64,000 bases of DNA from Diatrype stigma. Lineage: Eukaryota > Ascomycota > Sordariomycetes > Xylariales > Diatrypaceae. Of the stretch, positions 20,609 through 33,446 are shown piece after piece. The translations under genes were made by a program, and so were the position numbers. A model generated the notes under the pieces. That model had not been told where the DNA came from and did not search any database. It saw only the letters and a program-made list of their open reading frames with translations. Position 1 is the first letter of the stretch. Each line of letters starts with the position of its first letter. Location of the stretch: assembly GCA_022225965.2 (NCBI GenBank), contig JAKJXP020000139.1, positions 30,616 through 94,615 of the forward strand. Direction: 5' to 3'.

Positions 20609-21926
20609 CTAGACGGTGTTCTTGGCGATGATCCCCCTCGCGAACTCGCCAAAGGTGATGTGCTGGTCCAGGTCGACCTCGTCGTCGAGGTTGGGCTGCG
20701 TGAAGACGGCCAGCGTGTTGCGCGCGACGCCGGCGGCGCCGCGGCCCCGCGCGCCCCGGACCGAGTGCTCGACCGCCTTGAACCGGCCCCGCGTGATCCG
20801 CTCCAGCGCCTCGCCCGTCTGGAACGCGATGCAGTCCCGCGGGATCTTCACCTGCACGGCCGCGCCCCGCCGGTCCTTGATCCAGAGCCCGGCCCGCGGG
20901 TCCGGCGACCCCGGCAGCTCCTCGAGATTGGGCAGCTGCAGCGGCAGCGCGTCCTTGTCCTCTCCGTCTCCGAGCGTGGGCACTCGGGCGGCGGCGTCCG
21001 TGTCCGCCTTGCCCTCGTCGACGAACATGGCCGACGTCAGGCCCGTCAGACACCCGTGGTCCTTGTGCACGGCACACCAGCTGTCGTCGTCGGCGTCGTC
21101 GCTGTCGTTGTTGTCTTCTGCTTCCATCGCCTCCGCCGTCATCGGGTAGTAGTGCAGCAAGCGGGCCTTGGTGGTCTGCGACGTGCGGACGACGCGCTCG
21201 AGGTAGCCGCCGCGCGGGTAGCCGGGGATCTCGGCCTCGGCGAAGCGGTCGCAGGCGGCGGCCACCAGCACGGCGACGTCGATAATCAGCCGGCACGCGC
21301 GCTCCATGACCGGCCGGAACCCGGGCAGCGTCTCGGCCGGCGGCCACGAGTTCGGCGCCAGGTACTCGGGGAACTCGGCCAGGGGGAAGCGCGCGGTCGG
21401 CGCCGCGGCCTCGGACCGCGCGTCCACGTAGAAGGCGCAGTTGGCGTAGAAGGACCCCTTGAACTCGTCGGCCCCGCCGTCCTTGAGCTGCTCGCGGCCC
21501 CGCGACCAGCCGACGAGGTACTTGGCTGCCTCGTTGGTGAACTTGTCTGCGGCGCTCGGCCCTGTCAGTAAGTATCTTTGCTTTTGATTTAATTCCGCTT
21601 GTTTTTGTTTCGCGGCGTGGGCAGGTAAGACGACAAACCGTACCGAGATCTTCAGGAGGCAGGTTGCCCATGTACGAGGCATAAGACAGGAGACTGTGTC
21701 TTAACCCGGCAAACTCCTCGGGAACGTCTTTGACGACCAGGATCCCGAGAGACTCAGGGCCAAATGCCTCTTGCAACGTCTCGAAGGAGACATCCCCTGG
21801 CGACTGTTAATACACTATATACACTCCTTAAGTAGGTGTCTGTATTGCGTAGACCAACTATCCTCCGGATAACTTACCACTCTTTAGGTCTTTCAAGGAC
21901 ACTACGACTGGCTGAGCGGTTGCCAT
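20609..21926 (-). CDS. 2-oxoglutarate/Fe(II) oxygenase-like protein (IPNS-like), 384 aa
   Basis: Exons 21878-21926, 21644-21796 and 20609-21561 join in frame; introns are 81 bp (GTAAGT...GCCAG) and 82 bp (GTACGG...GACAG). The protein starts MATAQPVVVSLKDLKSGDVS. The jelly-roll iron ligands are visible: His-Lys-Asp in CAVHKDHGCLTGL at about residues 233-235, and the distal His in FKAVEHSVRG at about 333, with an arginine near RNTLAVFTQP for the cosubstrate. Between them is an acidic low-complexity insert (EAEDNNDSDDADDD). Length and layout fit uncharacterised fungal isopenicillin-N-synthase-like proteins. The ligands are all present, so it is probably active; the reaction is unknown and no biosynthetic partners flank it. 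Confidence 0.8.
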
Positions 21927-22624
21927 GCTGATTTACCAAAGATTCGAATGAGCGTAATTAAAATACGTCTTGACTATCCGACTCTGCACCTGTTATACTT
22001 CTTGAGTGGTCTCCTTAAGTGGTTGGAAACAGCTAGGCGCACTGTCATGCTTATAAGTTATAAGTCCAGATGCCTGTTCTCGGATCGGAGGACGCCGAAC
22101 AGTTTGCCGCATGGAACCGAACTTCGAAGACTGTTCGTTTATTGGTGCCAACACCTATCCAATGCCTTTCTGGATTCTTTGGCCATTACTATACTCGTCA
22201 GGGCTCTAATCGCCGCGAGTAGCACCATCCATAAGGTATTTGTCTCCCTTAGGTGCGCGTCAAGCCCGGCCCTATAATCCATTTAGGGCAGTTACGATAC
22301 CATTAGCGGGGTGAATCAGGCCCTGTACGATACCCCTGTACCACCGTTGAAGTCTTGAGGAGCACTGTGGACTTTACTGTACGCTTGCCTTATGTACTTG
22401 CCTTAGTCTAGGGTCTTGGCGTCTTGACCGGCGAATGAATTTACATCATCTCATCGTAAGTTATGTCAACTACTTAGTAACTAACTAGAAGCTCCGACAA
22501 CCAATTTCCATCGACATCCATTCATAGGAAGTATATCTTGTTCACCGACAAAGCCTCTTCATCATCTATGCATTGGGCTACTTTCAAGCTGGCACAGCGA
22601 TATTGAAGTGCGAGTACGAGTACA
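21927..22624. other. Divergent intergenic region, oxygenase and FRG1-like
   Basis: Holds the 5' flanks of two genes transcribed away from each other. The open frame at 21948-22277 has no recognisable features. The 120 bases before the FRG1 start are purine/pyrimidine mixed with no clear TATA box. Confidence 0.45.
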
Positions 22625-23495
22625 ATGGTGAAACCCCTTACTTTCAAGGGCGAGAAGAAGCCCAAGAAGAGAAAGCGCGTCGAACCCGAGCCCTCGACCG
22701 CTGAAGATGCGGGTCCTAGCGAGCTCGCCGTCGCGAAATCCAACGAAGATCCGGACAACGATGATAGCTGGGTTTCAGCAGAGGCTCTCGGAGATGTCGT
22801 CGGCCCCGTCATGTTCGTGCTGCCAACGGAGCCCGCGACGTGTCTTGCCTGCGACATGAACGGAAAGGTGTTCACCGACCCCATCGTCAACATCATCGAT
22901 GGGAACCCCATGAGCGCCGAGCCACATGACGTGCGCCAGGTATGGGTCGCCAACAAAATTGCTGGGACTGAGACGTTCAGGTTCAAGGGTCGTTACGGGA
23001 AGTGAGTAGCTGCACTGTTCTACCAAGTCTCCCGGGATCTCGGGGCTAATCAATTGCTACAGATATCTCAGTTGCGATCAGTCCGGCATTCTGTCCGCTA
23101 CATCCGAGGCCGTCTCGCCTCCAGAAACCTGGGTAGTCGTCCCGACGGCCGACACGCCCGGGACGTTCCAGCTACAGACGGCCCGGGAAACGTTCTTGAA
23201 TGTCAAGGAATCAACGAAACCGAACGGACCACCAGAAATTCGCGGCGATGCCACCGACATCACGTTCGATACCACGATCCGGATCCGCATGCAGGCCCGC
23301 TTCAAGCCTCGTATCAAGGCCTCGAAAGAGGAAAAGGCCAGGGAGAAGATCAGTAGGAAGGAGCTGGAAGATGCTGTTGGTCGGCGGCTGAACGAGGATG
23401 AAGTCAGAACACTGAAGCGCGCGAGACGGGAGGGCGACTATCATGAGCAGCTGCTGGACATCAAACAGAAGAGCAAGCACGATAAGTACGGCTGA
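22625..23495 (+). CDS. FRG1: FRG1-like nuclear protein, 269 aa
   Basis: Exons 22625-23001 and 23063-23495 join in frame across a 61-bp intron (GTGAGT, branch GCTAATC, CTACAG). The N-terminus is basic (KGEKKPKKRKRVEPE), a likely nuclear localisation signal. The central beta-trefoil region has DVRQVWVANKIAGTETFRFK and GRYGKYLSCD, hallmarks of the FRG1 domain, and the C-terminus is basic and helical (REKISRKELEDAVGRRLNED). FRG1 proteins are nuclear/nucleolar, linked to RNA processing and actin bundling. Length matches fungal homologues. The gene is convergent with the WD40 gene, with 72 bp between the stops. Confidence 0.9.
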
Positions 23496-23567
23496 ATGAT
23501 ATGCGGATAGACGATAGATACTTGGTGGACGGATAGGTGGATTGGTGGATGGCAACTGCTTCTGCAT

Positions 23568-24752
23568 TTATCTCCAGGCTTTGATGAACCCGTCTTCACC
23601 AGCAGTGAACACTACGCCTGCTTCGTCGTAGAAGCAGAAGCTCCGCACGATCTCCGAACCATGAGCACCAACCAATCCCACGCTGTTCGGCCTGTCGAGC
23701 GCCCAGCCATTGCCACCTTTAGCTAGGTGCACAAGCTCAAACCCCTGTTGGTCGTGCGTGCCTGCTCCGATCACGGCCCCGGCGCCGTTGGCTTTGGCGA
23801 AGACGTTGGCAATGTACTGGCAGCCAAGGACCTGCCTCATGTCGCCAAAGTCTGTCGTCGCGGCTCCCTTCTCATAACCCTCGGCCATATCATACAGCGC
23901 TAGTTTCTCGTCGTGAGAGACCGCGTACACCTCGGTGTCGTTCAGGAATGCTGCGTGGTGGATCGAGGCATCGTGGTTGAACGCCTGGATGACGACCTCG
24001 TCTTCATCGGTGATTCTGGTATCGCAGATGTTCACCAGACCATCCGTCGACCCCGATAGGAGGATATTGGGATCCGTAGGGTGGAGGTTCAACTACTGAC
24101 GATTAGACCCGGACTTCCCGTTAAGAAACAAATGGCACACCTCTGTGATATCATCGCTGTGGACCTCTTTGTACTGGTGCTTCGGTGTTGGTGTTGAGCG
24201 GACGTCCCTATAAGCTTATAAGTGCTGTCCTAATGCTAATGGCATGATGTTCGTCCTGCTCACCATATCAAAATAGATGCTTGACTATGCTGTAATTCTG
24301 TGCCAGCCACAACCGAGTATCCCGCGCCCGAGCAAGCCAGGGACAGAATCGGGACAGAGTTATCTATATTGCGCAATCAGCCTGGAGATATCCCTACAAA
24401 AAAAATACGCCGTGCAGAGAACTCCCCGCCACCCTGCCATCTTACCCGTAAGCCTAGCAACTTGAGCCTGCTGCCCATCTAACCTCAAGTCCCACAACGA
24501 GACGCTCCCGTCCTCGCCCGCCGTGCACACAACAGTGCCTCCCAGATCTAGCCCCTTCGCGCAGGTGACGTTGCCATGGTTTGTCTGCCACGACTTCACG
24601 GGACCCTGGCTAAGTGCGGCGGGGTTGAACGCAGACAGGGACTGGTCCGAAGATATGGTAACCGGGCCTGAGGATAGAGGGATGATGTCTAGGACATATA
24701 TCTCTTCCCGTATTGGGGTCCTGTAGCCCTCCACGTAGGTGAGGTTGTACAT
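23568..24752 (-). CDS. WD40-repeat protein, WDR89-like, 332 aa
   Basis: Four exons join in frame: 24446-24752, 24264-24363, 24141-24207 and 23568-24092. The introns are 82, 56 and 48 bp, with donors GTAAGA, GTGAGC and GTGTGC. WD-repeat signatures are clear: CTAGEDGSVSLWDLR, TELQHSQASILIWDVR, LNLHPTDPNILLSGSTDGLV and the C-terminal VVFTAGEDGFIKAWR. The HSDDITELNLHPTDPN...SGSTDGLVN order resembles WDR89 homologues. The protein is likely a beta-propeller scaffold; its partner is unknown. The start MYNLTYVEGYR is short of a typical leader but in line with small WDR89-type proteins. Confidence 0.85.
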
Positions 24753-25499
24753 GATAGGATAGGAGGTTCCTCGCCTTATGTCTTGGCTGCTTCCTTCGTT
24801 CCTAGTCCTGAAAGGGAAAAGGAGGAAACGAAGGAATGAAAGGATAATATCGTCTCAAATGGCTATCTTGAAAGTTGATAAAGTAAACAAGTATGGTTAC
24901 AGTTAACTTAAGCCAAAGTGCAACTGCAGAACTGACAGTCCCTGTCACCTTATGCGCGCGCATTCATAGGTCCAGTGTACGCAAAAAGTCGAGAATATCC
25001 ATTGATGCACTACGCTAGCGGCTACATACCTACATACCTACATACATACATACATACATACTCTACATACCTATATGTATGTACCTGTGCTCCACCTTCG
25101 AGCTCTTGCCAATCAGAACTCTGGAGATCGATCGATTTCGGCCGGTGTGGGACGAACGGAGCCGTCAGGTACATGTGGCATGTACGGGAATTACGTCGTA
25201 TTTGTGGTTTGTCAGAAGTAGCGGCAGAGTGCAGGTGGTTAGCAGATAGCCTGAAATATGTAGGTACCTAGGTGGGTATGTATGTAGTAACCTTAACTAT
25301 CCGATGTTGCCAGCTTGTAGTTAACGACGGGAGCTCGCGGCTCAGCGCTCACTTATAACCAACAGCATTCAAAGTAGAGTCTGCATTTCCGGTCATCGCC
25401 CAATTCCTCTTTTCTTCTATTGTAACCCAGCGCCTCTCCTTTGGAGACCATGATATTATTACGGCTTTTATGATTTTGCTTTTTAGCAGACTTCCCATC
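24753..25499. other. Divergent intergenic region with a TACA/CATA microsatellite
   Basis: Lies between the 5' ends of the WD40 and HRD3-like genes. Tandem TACATACA units occupy about 25022-25065. Otherwise nothing supported. Confidence 0.5.
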
Positions 25500-28373
25500 A
25501 TGAGACGGTGGCTCGTTTCCATCTTCCGTATGTCCCTACTCTGCGAACTACCCACCCACCTGTGAAGACGGGAATACACTGCATCGTGGACATGTTATAC
25601 TAACCTAGTTGGCTCACTAAGTGCTTCTGCAGGTTGTCGCCTTTGCGCGTGCTGTCGACCAGCATGTCATTGCCGCAGATGAGGTCGAGAACAAAGCTTC
25701 TACAGAACCAGCGACAGCAGTGGAAACCGATATAGTGGAGGCCATCCATAATGGATATAACGGATGGACAGCATATCAACCCGGTACGAGATGATCACTC
25801 GGAGAGAGAACATGGATATAGATATGATTTAGTTGTGATAGCTAACGTATCTGCTGAAGGATGGGAGCAGTTCAACGATGCCATGGCCGAACTTCGGAAG
25901 GTCAAGATCCCACTGTATCGCAAGGCGAAGAAGCAACTCGGTCTCTTTGGCAACCTCATCCAGTATGCCATGAAGGCCCTACCCAGTCTGCGAGCCACTG
26001 CTCCTCCGCCGCCAACACCAGAGCATCATTCGACGACTATTAGCGGCCATCTCCTTGAAGGTGTCAAGTTGTTGCAGAAGTCCGCCGAACAGAACAATAC
26101 CGATGCGATATACCTGCTCGCCCAACTCAACTTCTTCGGGAACTACTCCCACCCGAGGAATTTCGACGCCGCTTTCCAGCATTATAAGAGACTGGCCGAC
26201 TTCAGCGGCAACAGCTCTGCGCAATACATGGTCGGTCTGATGTATGCGACAGGGATTGGCGAAGCGGTCGAGAGAGATCAGGCCAAGGCGCTTTTATACC
26301 ACACCTTCGCTGCAAACGCGGGACACACGAGGTCGGAAATGACAGTTGCCGCCCGCCATGCGATGGGCATCGGAGTGCCAAAGAGCTGCGAGGTCGCTTC
26401 TAGATACTACAAGAGGGTCGCCGACAAGGCCATGGCTTGGTATCGATCCGGCCCACCCGGCGGCATGACTCTCAGTCCGGAGGCCTACCGGATATCCGAC
26501 GAGTTCGGCGGCGTGTACGGCGAGGGAGCCAGCGTGATAAGTTCCGGAATCTACGCCCTGAAAGCCGGCCCACACTCCGACGCACACGCCGCTATTGACG
26601 ACGTCATCGAATATCTTGACTTGATGTCCCAGAAAGGGGACTTCAAGGCGTCCTATAACTTAGGAAGGATATATTACGAAGGGCAACGAGGGCTCGAAAG
26701 GAATGTGGATTTGGCTAGACGCTACTTCCTCACCGTCACGAGTAAATATTGGCGATTGAAGGACGGCCGCGCTGTGGACCAGCCGAAGCCAGGGCTGGAC
26801 AAGTATGCGAGCAAAGCTGCCGGGTACATCGGCCGGATGTGGTTGCGGGGAGAAGGGGTCAAGCAAGACTTTAAAAACGCGCAGCGATGGTTCGAACGCG
26901 GTATCAAACATGGGGACGCCCAGTCTCAGTGGGGCATGGGTGTGATGAACCTACATGCCCTTGGAATGAAGAAAAACGTTGCCCTTGCCGCAGGGTATTT
27001 CAGGGCGGCCGCGGACCAAGATTTCAATGCCGCCCACGTGGCTCTCGGGGCACTTCACTTAGACCAAGGATCACCTGAAGACCTGAAAGTTGCGAATCAT
27101 TACTTTGAGGCAGCTGTTCGCTGGGGCAACTTTGAAGCGCAATACTATATTGCCGAGATGACCCACTACGGTGTTGGGCGAGACAAGACCTGCAATCTGG
27201 CAATGACATACTACAAGAGTGTGGCCGAGAGGGCCGAGCCCCTCGTCTCGTCTTGGACCGAGGCAAACCAGGCCTATGATGACGGCGATCATGACCTGGC
27301 CCTCCTCGACTATGTCATGGCCGCCGAGCAGGGATACGAGAAAGCGCAAAACAATGTGGCTTATATCCTCGACCCGACACAATCAGCGCTCCCGTTGCCG
27401 CCCGGTCTGAAACGCCAGAGCCCCAAATCCGGCTTGCTTCAGAACAATGCCTTGGCCTTGATCTACTGGACCAGATCAGCCATACAGTCCAACATCGACT
27501 CGCTAGTGAAGATGGGCGACTACTATCTCAACGGCATCGGTACGGACAGGGCCGTAGACAAGGCCGTCCAGTGCTACACGGGGGCCTCGGAGTATTTCCA
27601 GAGTGCCCAGGCCCTCTTCAACCTTGGTTGGATGCACGAGAACGGTGTCGGGCTGAACCAGGACTTTCACCTGGCCAAGCGTTACTACGACCAAGCCCTG
27701 GAGACTAATGAGGAGGCATACCTGCCCGTGACCCTTAGCTTGCTCAAGCTGCGAGCCCGCAGTGCGTGGAACACATTTACCAATGGACGGATAAATTCCA
27801 TCCAGGACGAGCCTTGTAAGTGATATATCCATTCTACTTAGTCATCCTTCCGTTGTGGGATCAACTCTTCCCCTCCCCTCCCACTGTGCCTCACTATTTC
27901 CACTAACACACTAAATAGCGAAGAGGAAAGATTGGTCGCTGGCCGAGTGGATCGCCAACTTTCTGCAAGAAGACGCGTACTACTACGAGGACGACGACGG
28001 GGCCTACGAGGAGTATTACGACGGCGACGGGATCACGGGCAGCGATGGGCAGCCCCTCGGCGGCGGCGGCGGCGACGAGTTCGGCGACGAGGGCGTGGTC
28101 GAGAGCCTCGTCATCCTCGGCCTCGCGGCCGCCATTGTCTTCCTCATGTACTACCGCGCCCAGAGGCAACAGGCCCACCGGCAGGCGCAGGAGGAAGCCG
28201 CCAGGAGGTTGCTCCAACAGCAGCAGCAAGACGGTGCAGGTGGTGGTGGTGGTGGTGGTGCTCCTCCGAACCAGCAAGCTGGAGGCGGTGGCCTCTTCGG
28301 CGGGGGAGGGCCTCCCCCGAACTTCCACCCGCCGCAGTGGCCTGCTGCTGGGCCTGGAGGGCTCGGGCACTGA
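25500..28373 (+). CDS. HRD3: HRD3/SEL1L-like ER-associated degradation protein; 5' end unresolved
   Basis: The core frame 25751-27815 encodes about ten Sel1-type repeats (for example SAQYMVGLMYATGIGEAVER, KASYNLGRIYYEGQRGLERN, ALFNLGWMHENGVGLNQDFH). A 103-bp intron (27816-27918, GTAAGT...AATAG) leads to a last exon, 27919-28373. This has WSLAEWIANFL, an acidic stretch, one transmembrane segment (VVESLVILGLAAAIVFLMYY) and a Gln/Gly-rich tail. That layout is Hrd3/SEL1L, the luminal partner of the Hrd1 ubiquitin ligase. A signal peptide is expected: ATG 25500 (MRRWLVSIF), an intron with a perfect TACTAAC branch site ending at 25632, and then VVAFARAVDQ would supply one, but these pieces do not join the core in frame as read. 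Either another splice or a base error is involved. Confidence 0.85.
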
Positions 28374-28748
28374 TTGGTGATTGATTGAAATGGTTGCTCA
28401 AAAGGATGGGTGGATTGAGGTTCGAGATGAGGCCGACGGGGAAAATGAGGAGATCTGCTATTGGGGCAGTAGCCATTTTGCCCGAGGTATACGTAGGTGC
28501 GTTAGCACCGAAGTGTAATGAGGGTCATTGTGTTGATTGCCCGAGGTATGCTTAATAGCAGTTTGGTCCGGTTCAAATAGTCGGATTGCATCAATATTAA
28601 CATGAAGCTACCTAGCGTGCCTATTTAGCTAGGCAGCTAGGACACCAAATGGGCACTTCTACGGTCTATACCATCTATTATATCCATTATTTGTACCGTC
28701 CTTACTCGCGTGAATACCAGCGTAAGAGTCTGAGTCGTGTCGGAGGGA
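28374..28748. other. Intergenic, no gene seen
   Basis: Three-prime flank of HRD3 and 5' flank of the DUF6604 pseudogene. Nothing else recognised. Confidence 0.5.
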
Positions 28749-31388
28749 ATGGCTTCATCGTTGGGTGATAACTTCACTACTTACAAGCAGTACAAAGACG
28801 ACACAGAATCGATTGCAGGCTGGCTGGCCAAAAATGCCCTCAGATGTGACTACGAGATCCCTACTGCAGCTGGCCCAGCAAGCCACCCCCCCCCCCCGAC
28901 CGCGAGGTTAAAGGGGGAGGCTCAGAAGAAAGCTCGCAGTGCTACCAAGGCTCCGGCCAAGCCGTCGTCCACTGGGTCGAGATACACAACTGCCGTGTCG
29001 GACTTTGTTCGTATAGCGAAGGCCATTGCTGACTACAAGCCTAAGGTCGCCGTTCCCAGGGCGCTGAATAACCTCTTCAATCGTACCATTGAGGCCAGGC
29101 GGAGGTGCACGCAGTGGTACGAGGAACACCACCACAATATCGAGGACAGCAACAGGCGCCACGCACACTTCAGCGTCCTTACTACCGCCTAGGAGGCATT
29201 GTGTCCGTTTGAAGAAGCCCGCGCCTCTCGGTCCACGAAGAAGCCAGCGTCAGAGGTGTTAGGAGCCGACAACAAGCCTTTGGTAGAGTTAGTGAATCGC
29301 TTCTCGGGCCTCAACGTTGAGCATTCGGCAGAACAGGACCTAGAGCAGGAACAAACTGGCGCATCCGAGCAGGACGAAGATGATTACGAGCTAACGGACG
29401 CGGCTCCGGTCGTCGTCGTCGTAAGGGGGGAAGAGGATATCGAGGACGACTTCTTCTTCTTCGCCATACATATTCGTCTTCATGGAGGAAATGAGCGACG
29501 TGCGCGGGTTCATCCGGGCGAGTCTGGGTACGCCACAGAGATGGGATCGGAGAACTGATGCTGTCATCCCTGCCCACGAACACCGACATCCAGCTGGTCC
29601 GGAGGGCGGAGCACGAGCTGGACCTCACGATTCGAGCGGCCCAAGAAGTTCCCCGTCCTCGTCCTACCCGGTCTGGACTTTCCCCGGCATCTTCATGTAC
29701 GAGATGCACAGCAACGATAGTTACCGTCAAAGCGCACAGCCTGGACAATTTCCCCAAGCCGGCGCCGCTGGTCTCCCATTGGTTTTGGCTGCAGCCACGC
29801 CGAGCTCTGCTTGTGGGAGCCGTACAGCGCCCTCAAGCTATTCCTGTACGAGATACAGTACCGGGGCAAGCAGTACCTACCTGATGCCAGACGGGTCCGA
29901 AGAACGTCGGCAGTCCGGGCTTGCCCAACAACATCCGCCGCCTGAAGCGCATGCTGCCGTGCCTCCAAGGCATCTCGAACGCCATGGCCGAGACCTTCGC
30001 CAACGACGAGATCGCATTCGGCGTCAGCGTTGCCCTCCAGACCGAGACAGTCCCCATTTGGGTTGCCCTTCGGGCTACCCACAATTGCTCCTGGCCATGC
30101 GGGATGAGCTGCGTACCGCGCCGGACAAGGCGCTCAGAGAGGTTAAGCAGCATGCGCGTGCCAGGATAGGTGAAACCCGGTGCCGGAAGCTGGGACCGAC
30201 CGCCGTTCGCCCTCGCCGGCCAGGACACCGACGAGAGTAGCTCCGCTCAACCCTAGACATCTACGAGCTCGACATTCCTGGGCGACAACTTCCGCCGCAC
30301 CTTCGCCGGCAGCGGCGGCATCATGGACCCGCGCACCATGCGAGCCGCGTCGCTCAACCTCGGCGACCTGAAGAACGTGCCAGGGATTCCTGAGTCCCCC
30401 CTCATTGAAACCTATCCGGTCTTTGTGTTTGCTGGCTCTTATCGATGTTCGAATGGGGGTTCTTCCAGGACCTAGACAACCTATTCCTCGGGGGCTTACC
30501 GAGCTCGATAGAAGAGGCGTACAAGAAGTACCTGCTGGCCGTTGGGGTGACGGCGACCAGCTTCGCACGGAAGCGGCGGAGCATCCCGCCGAAGCCGAAC
30601 ATGAATAAGGGCCGCTGGGTCTCGAATTCGTGCCTGCTTGCTCGACGACATTTACAAAAACTGTATGTGCGGCGGCAAGGTGATGAGTGACGACTTGGTC
30701 TCCGAACGTGCGCGAACCATCGCGGACCCGACAGCCATCGCCCGGAAGGCGCACCAGGCCGGGATATCGGCACGTATCGGCGAGGGGGTTCACCCGGGCC
30801 TGGTCCTCCAAGCCCGACCACCACAGCGACCATCACCATAAAACTATGACTGCCACCCTAACGAACATAGCCTTGTACGTCACGACCGAGGCGGCCGACC
30901 TCTACTTCGACTGGCTGTCGTTCGCCGAGACGTGCCAGCGCGTGGGGAACCAGATCTACGAGCCGCTTCGACGCGCTGCGGGCCGAGGACTCCGGGCGGA
31001 AGGCGAGCCTGAACCTCCGCGCGCCGCACACAGCGGTCGAGGAGATCCCGGACGAGGCTCGGACGATGCAGTGGATGGCCGAGGACATTCTCGGCAAGGA
31101 AGACGGAAGCGCAGGGGGGGTGGGGGGTTAGAATGCCAACGTCCCCACCTTCCTGATGGAGCACCACGCGCGCGGCGGCGCCGTCGTCTCGTGGGACGTC
31201 ATCCAGAAGCTCGGCCGCAAGGGCGTGAAGGTGTCGTTCGGAAGCAGCGACGGCGACGACGACGACCGGTTCCGCGATGTCAGGAGCTCTTCCGCGCCCT
31301 GTCCAAGGCCCTCGGCGAGTCCGTCTACAGGAACTGGCCTGCCGACGACGTGCGGCGGAGCGCGGTCCTGCGCATGAGTAGGACCTGA
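28749..31388 (+). pseudogene. DUF6604-family fungal protein, broken by stops and frameshifts
   Basis: ATG 28749 opens with MASSLGDNFTTYKQYKDDTE, then SIAGWLAKNALRCDYEIP, RLKGEAQKKAR and YTTAVSDFVRIAKAIADYKP. This is the N-terminal DUF6604 pattern of large fungal cytoplasmic proteins of unknown function. The frame is interrupted by TAG at 29190-29192, resumes in the same frame (FEEARASRSTKKP), then shifts near 29470 (MEEMSDVRGFIRASLG) and again near 29555 (SLPTNTDIQLVRRAEHELDL). Further blocks in varying frames include FEWGFFQDLDNLFLG, DLYFDWLSFAETCQRVGNQI and VIQKLGRKGVKVSFGSS, ending near 31388. Order is conserved, so this is a full-length gene decayed by several indels, not a chimera. Base composition shows no RIP. 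Poor assembly is a less likely alternative. Confidence 0.75.
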
Positions 31389-33446
31389 GGTGAGGTGAGG
31401 TTGGTGAGTGAATGAATTGATTTGAATCGAATGAGATGGGGGCGGATGCGATGCGTGTAATATGCAACTTCAAGGCCGGCGAGCGAGGGCAAGGGCTCCG
31501 AGCAAGCGTGCAAACAAGCAAGCGGGACTGGTTCATGGGGAATGGGAATATATTGGGGAAGGGAACGTGTACCGTCGTTAGGATAGCCTTGTTATTTACA
31601 TCAACAGCGCTGAGGGTCGTTGTTCTCATGCTCACGATGGGATGAATGGTGGGCAAAGCCTAGCTATGGACTCTTGGAGAAGGTATCGAAGGAATGGAAG
31701 TGTATCAAATAATATCAAACCATGCCAGATATTGCGCATGCATTGCTCAGATAACTCTAGAGGAAAAAGAAGAAAAATGTAGCTAGAAGAAACCCGAACC
31801 TTCGGTTCTGAGCAGGTTATCGCTAGCCTACGTGTTCTTGATCTTACTTGCAGCAGACTTTGACATAGAGTTACGAGAATACGGTTACGAGAATACGAGT
31901 AAGGCATTTGGTCAACAATAACGTCGCTGCTTTGTCCTCAAAGTTTGAGGGCAACTGTCCTATATGAGTAATGTAGGAGTTATTCTGCTTCGTGCCTTTT
32001 TCCTTCCCCTAGTTCTGCCAGTCACCCCCCTTTTCCTGTCACCCTGTCACCAGCCCTTATTGGCCCAGACGTCCATATGTATACCCCTTTCCATGTTTTT
32101 ATCAAGCCCCCTATTGAAATCTGGGGCCGCCATATCCCACTAGGTAACGCCAGCGGGTGATCTACCCGTTCCCGAGCCGTGCATAGGTAGTTTCTGCCTG
32201 GGGTTTCACTGCTTTTTTAGCTCTACCGAGGGGGACTACAGGATTCGGGAGTGGATTGTGCTGTATCTTACCAGTTCATAGTGCACTGCATGAGATGTTT
32301 GGTATTTGCGGCTTTATGTTATCTTATACACAGGGATGCTCTCCGCTGTGCCCTCGCATTACTCCAGGCGATATTCGCAACTTACTAGTCCTATTCAGCT
32401 TCGGTCACGGTTGTGCACGTACCAGAGGGAATTGGTATGATAGGAATCCAAACTCATTACTCATTATTTAATAAGTTCCACACAAGCCCAGCGCAGCGGC
32501 CAATCTACCAACATGGCTGCAGCATAGTCGACTTGGTTGCTAATTAATGAGAGTGATGCGCTCTGTTGTTTTAACGGCCTTAACTGGTGTAATGCCGAAC
32601 AGGACCTAGACTACGCCCTACTACATACGAACATTCCTAAGTCGGTGATCTTCCGGCGATCCACAGCGGCACCCGCGCTGCAATGCCTTGTACTTTGGTC
32701 TTTATAGTACTAGATCGCCAGGACCCTCTTCAGCTGGTCCAATTCTCGAACCAGTCAGAACTTGCAACTGTGCTAAGGCTGTTAACATACCCCGGGCCCA
32801 AGATCAGCGTTTCCAGAAGCCAAGAAACTCCAGGCCTCCCATAATAAAGATCGGGTCGAGATGGTGCAAAATCAACGCCTTGGCTATGAATTATATTATC
32901 TATACATAGTACAGTAAGCATGCATTGTCCCTTTCGACCGTGCACTAGCTAGGTAGAGCCGCAATTATCAGGGTCGTTAAAAACAACGACGTGGGAACGT
33001 TCTTCTTCTTGAGAAGAAATGCCCTCATCATCTGCCATTTATATATTACTTATTTATGTAGTGCTATCCTTCGTAACTTCGTGAGCTTGCTGCTGTGCAT
33101 AGTCGACTGAACCTAGCAATGTCTAACTTATGTAGCCAACATACCAGCGCGGCTCTCTGCAATTAGACATTTACTAGGCGTGTTTTGGGCGATCCCAATC
33201 CTGTCATCGCCCGACTTTCAACGCCATGTTTCATCATGGTCGGTTGAATATACTATTTGCCATTGATGGCACCCGGTCTCTTTCTGTCGTGCCATCATTC
33301 CCACGACTATTTCGTGGGCACCTGTGCCTGGAAGGAGTCGCGTTGCCCAAGAGCTGGACCGGATTTGATCTCCTAGGAGCGCAGTGGCGATAGGCGTTCT
33401 ATAAACAGTTGTTGGCCTCCGTGCGGATGTCGTTATATGGCCAACA
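31389..33446. other. Intergenic 2.0 kb, no gene supported
   Basis: Mixed-composition sequence with short random frames. No RNA gene, repeat or domain found. Confidence 0.45.

Noticed and set aside
19627..21926. Biosynthetic gene cluster around the 2OG oxygenase
   Set aside because: Neighbours are FRG1, a thioredoxin-fold protein and a WD40 protein; no backbone enzyme, transporter or P450 is present.
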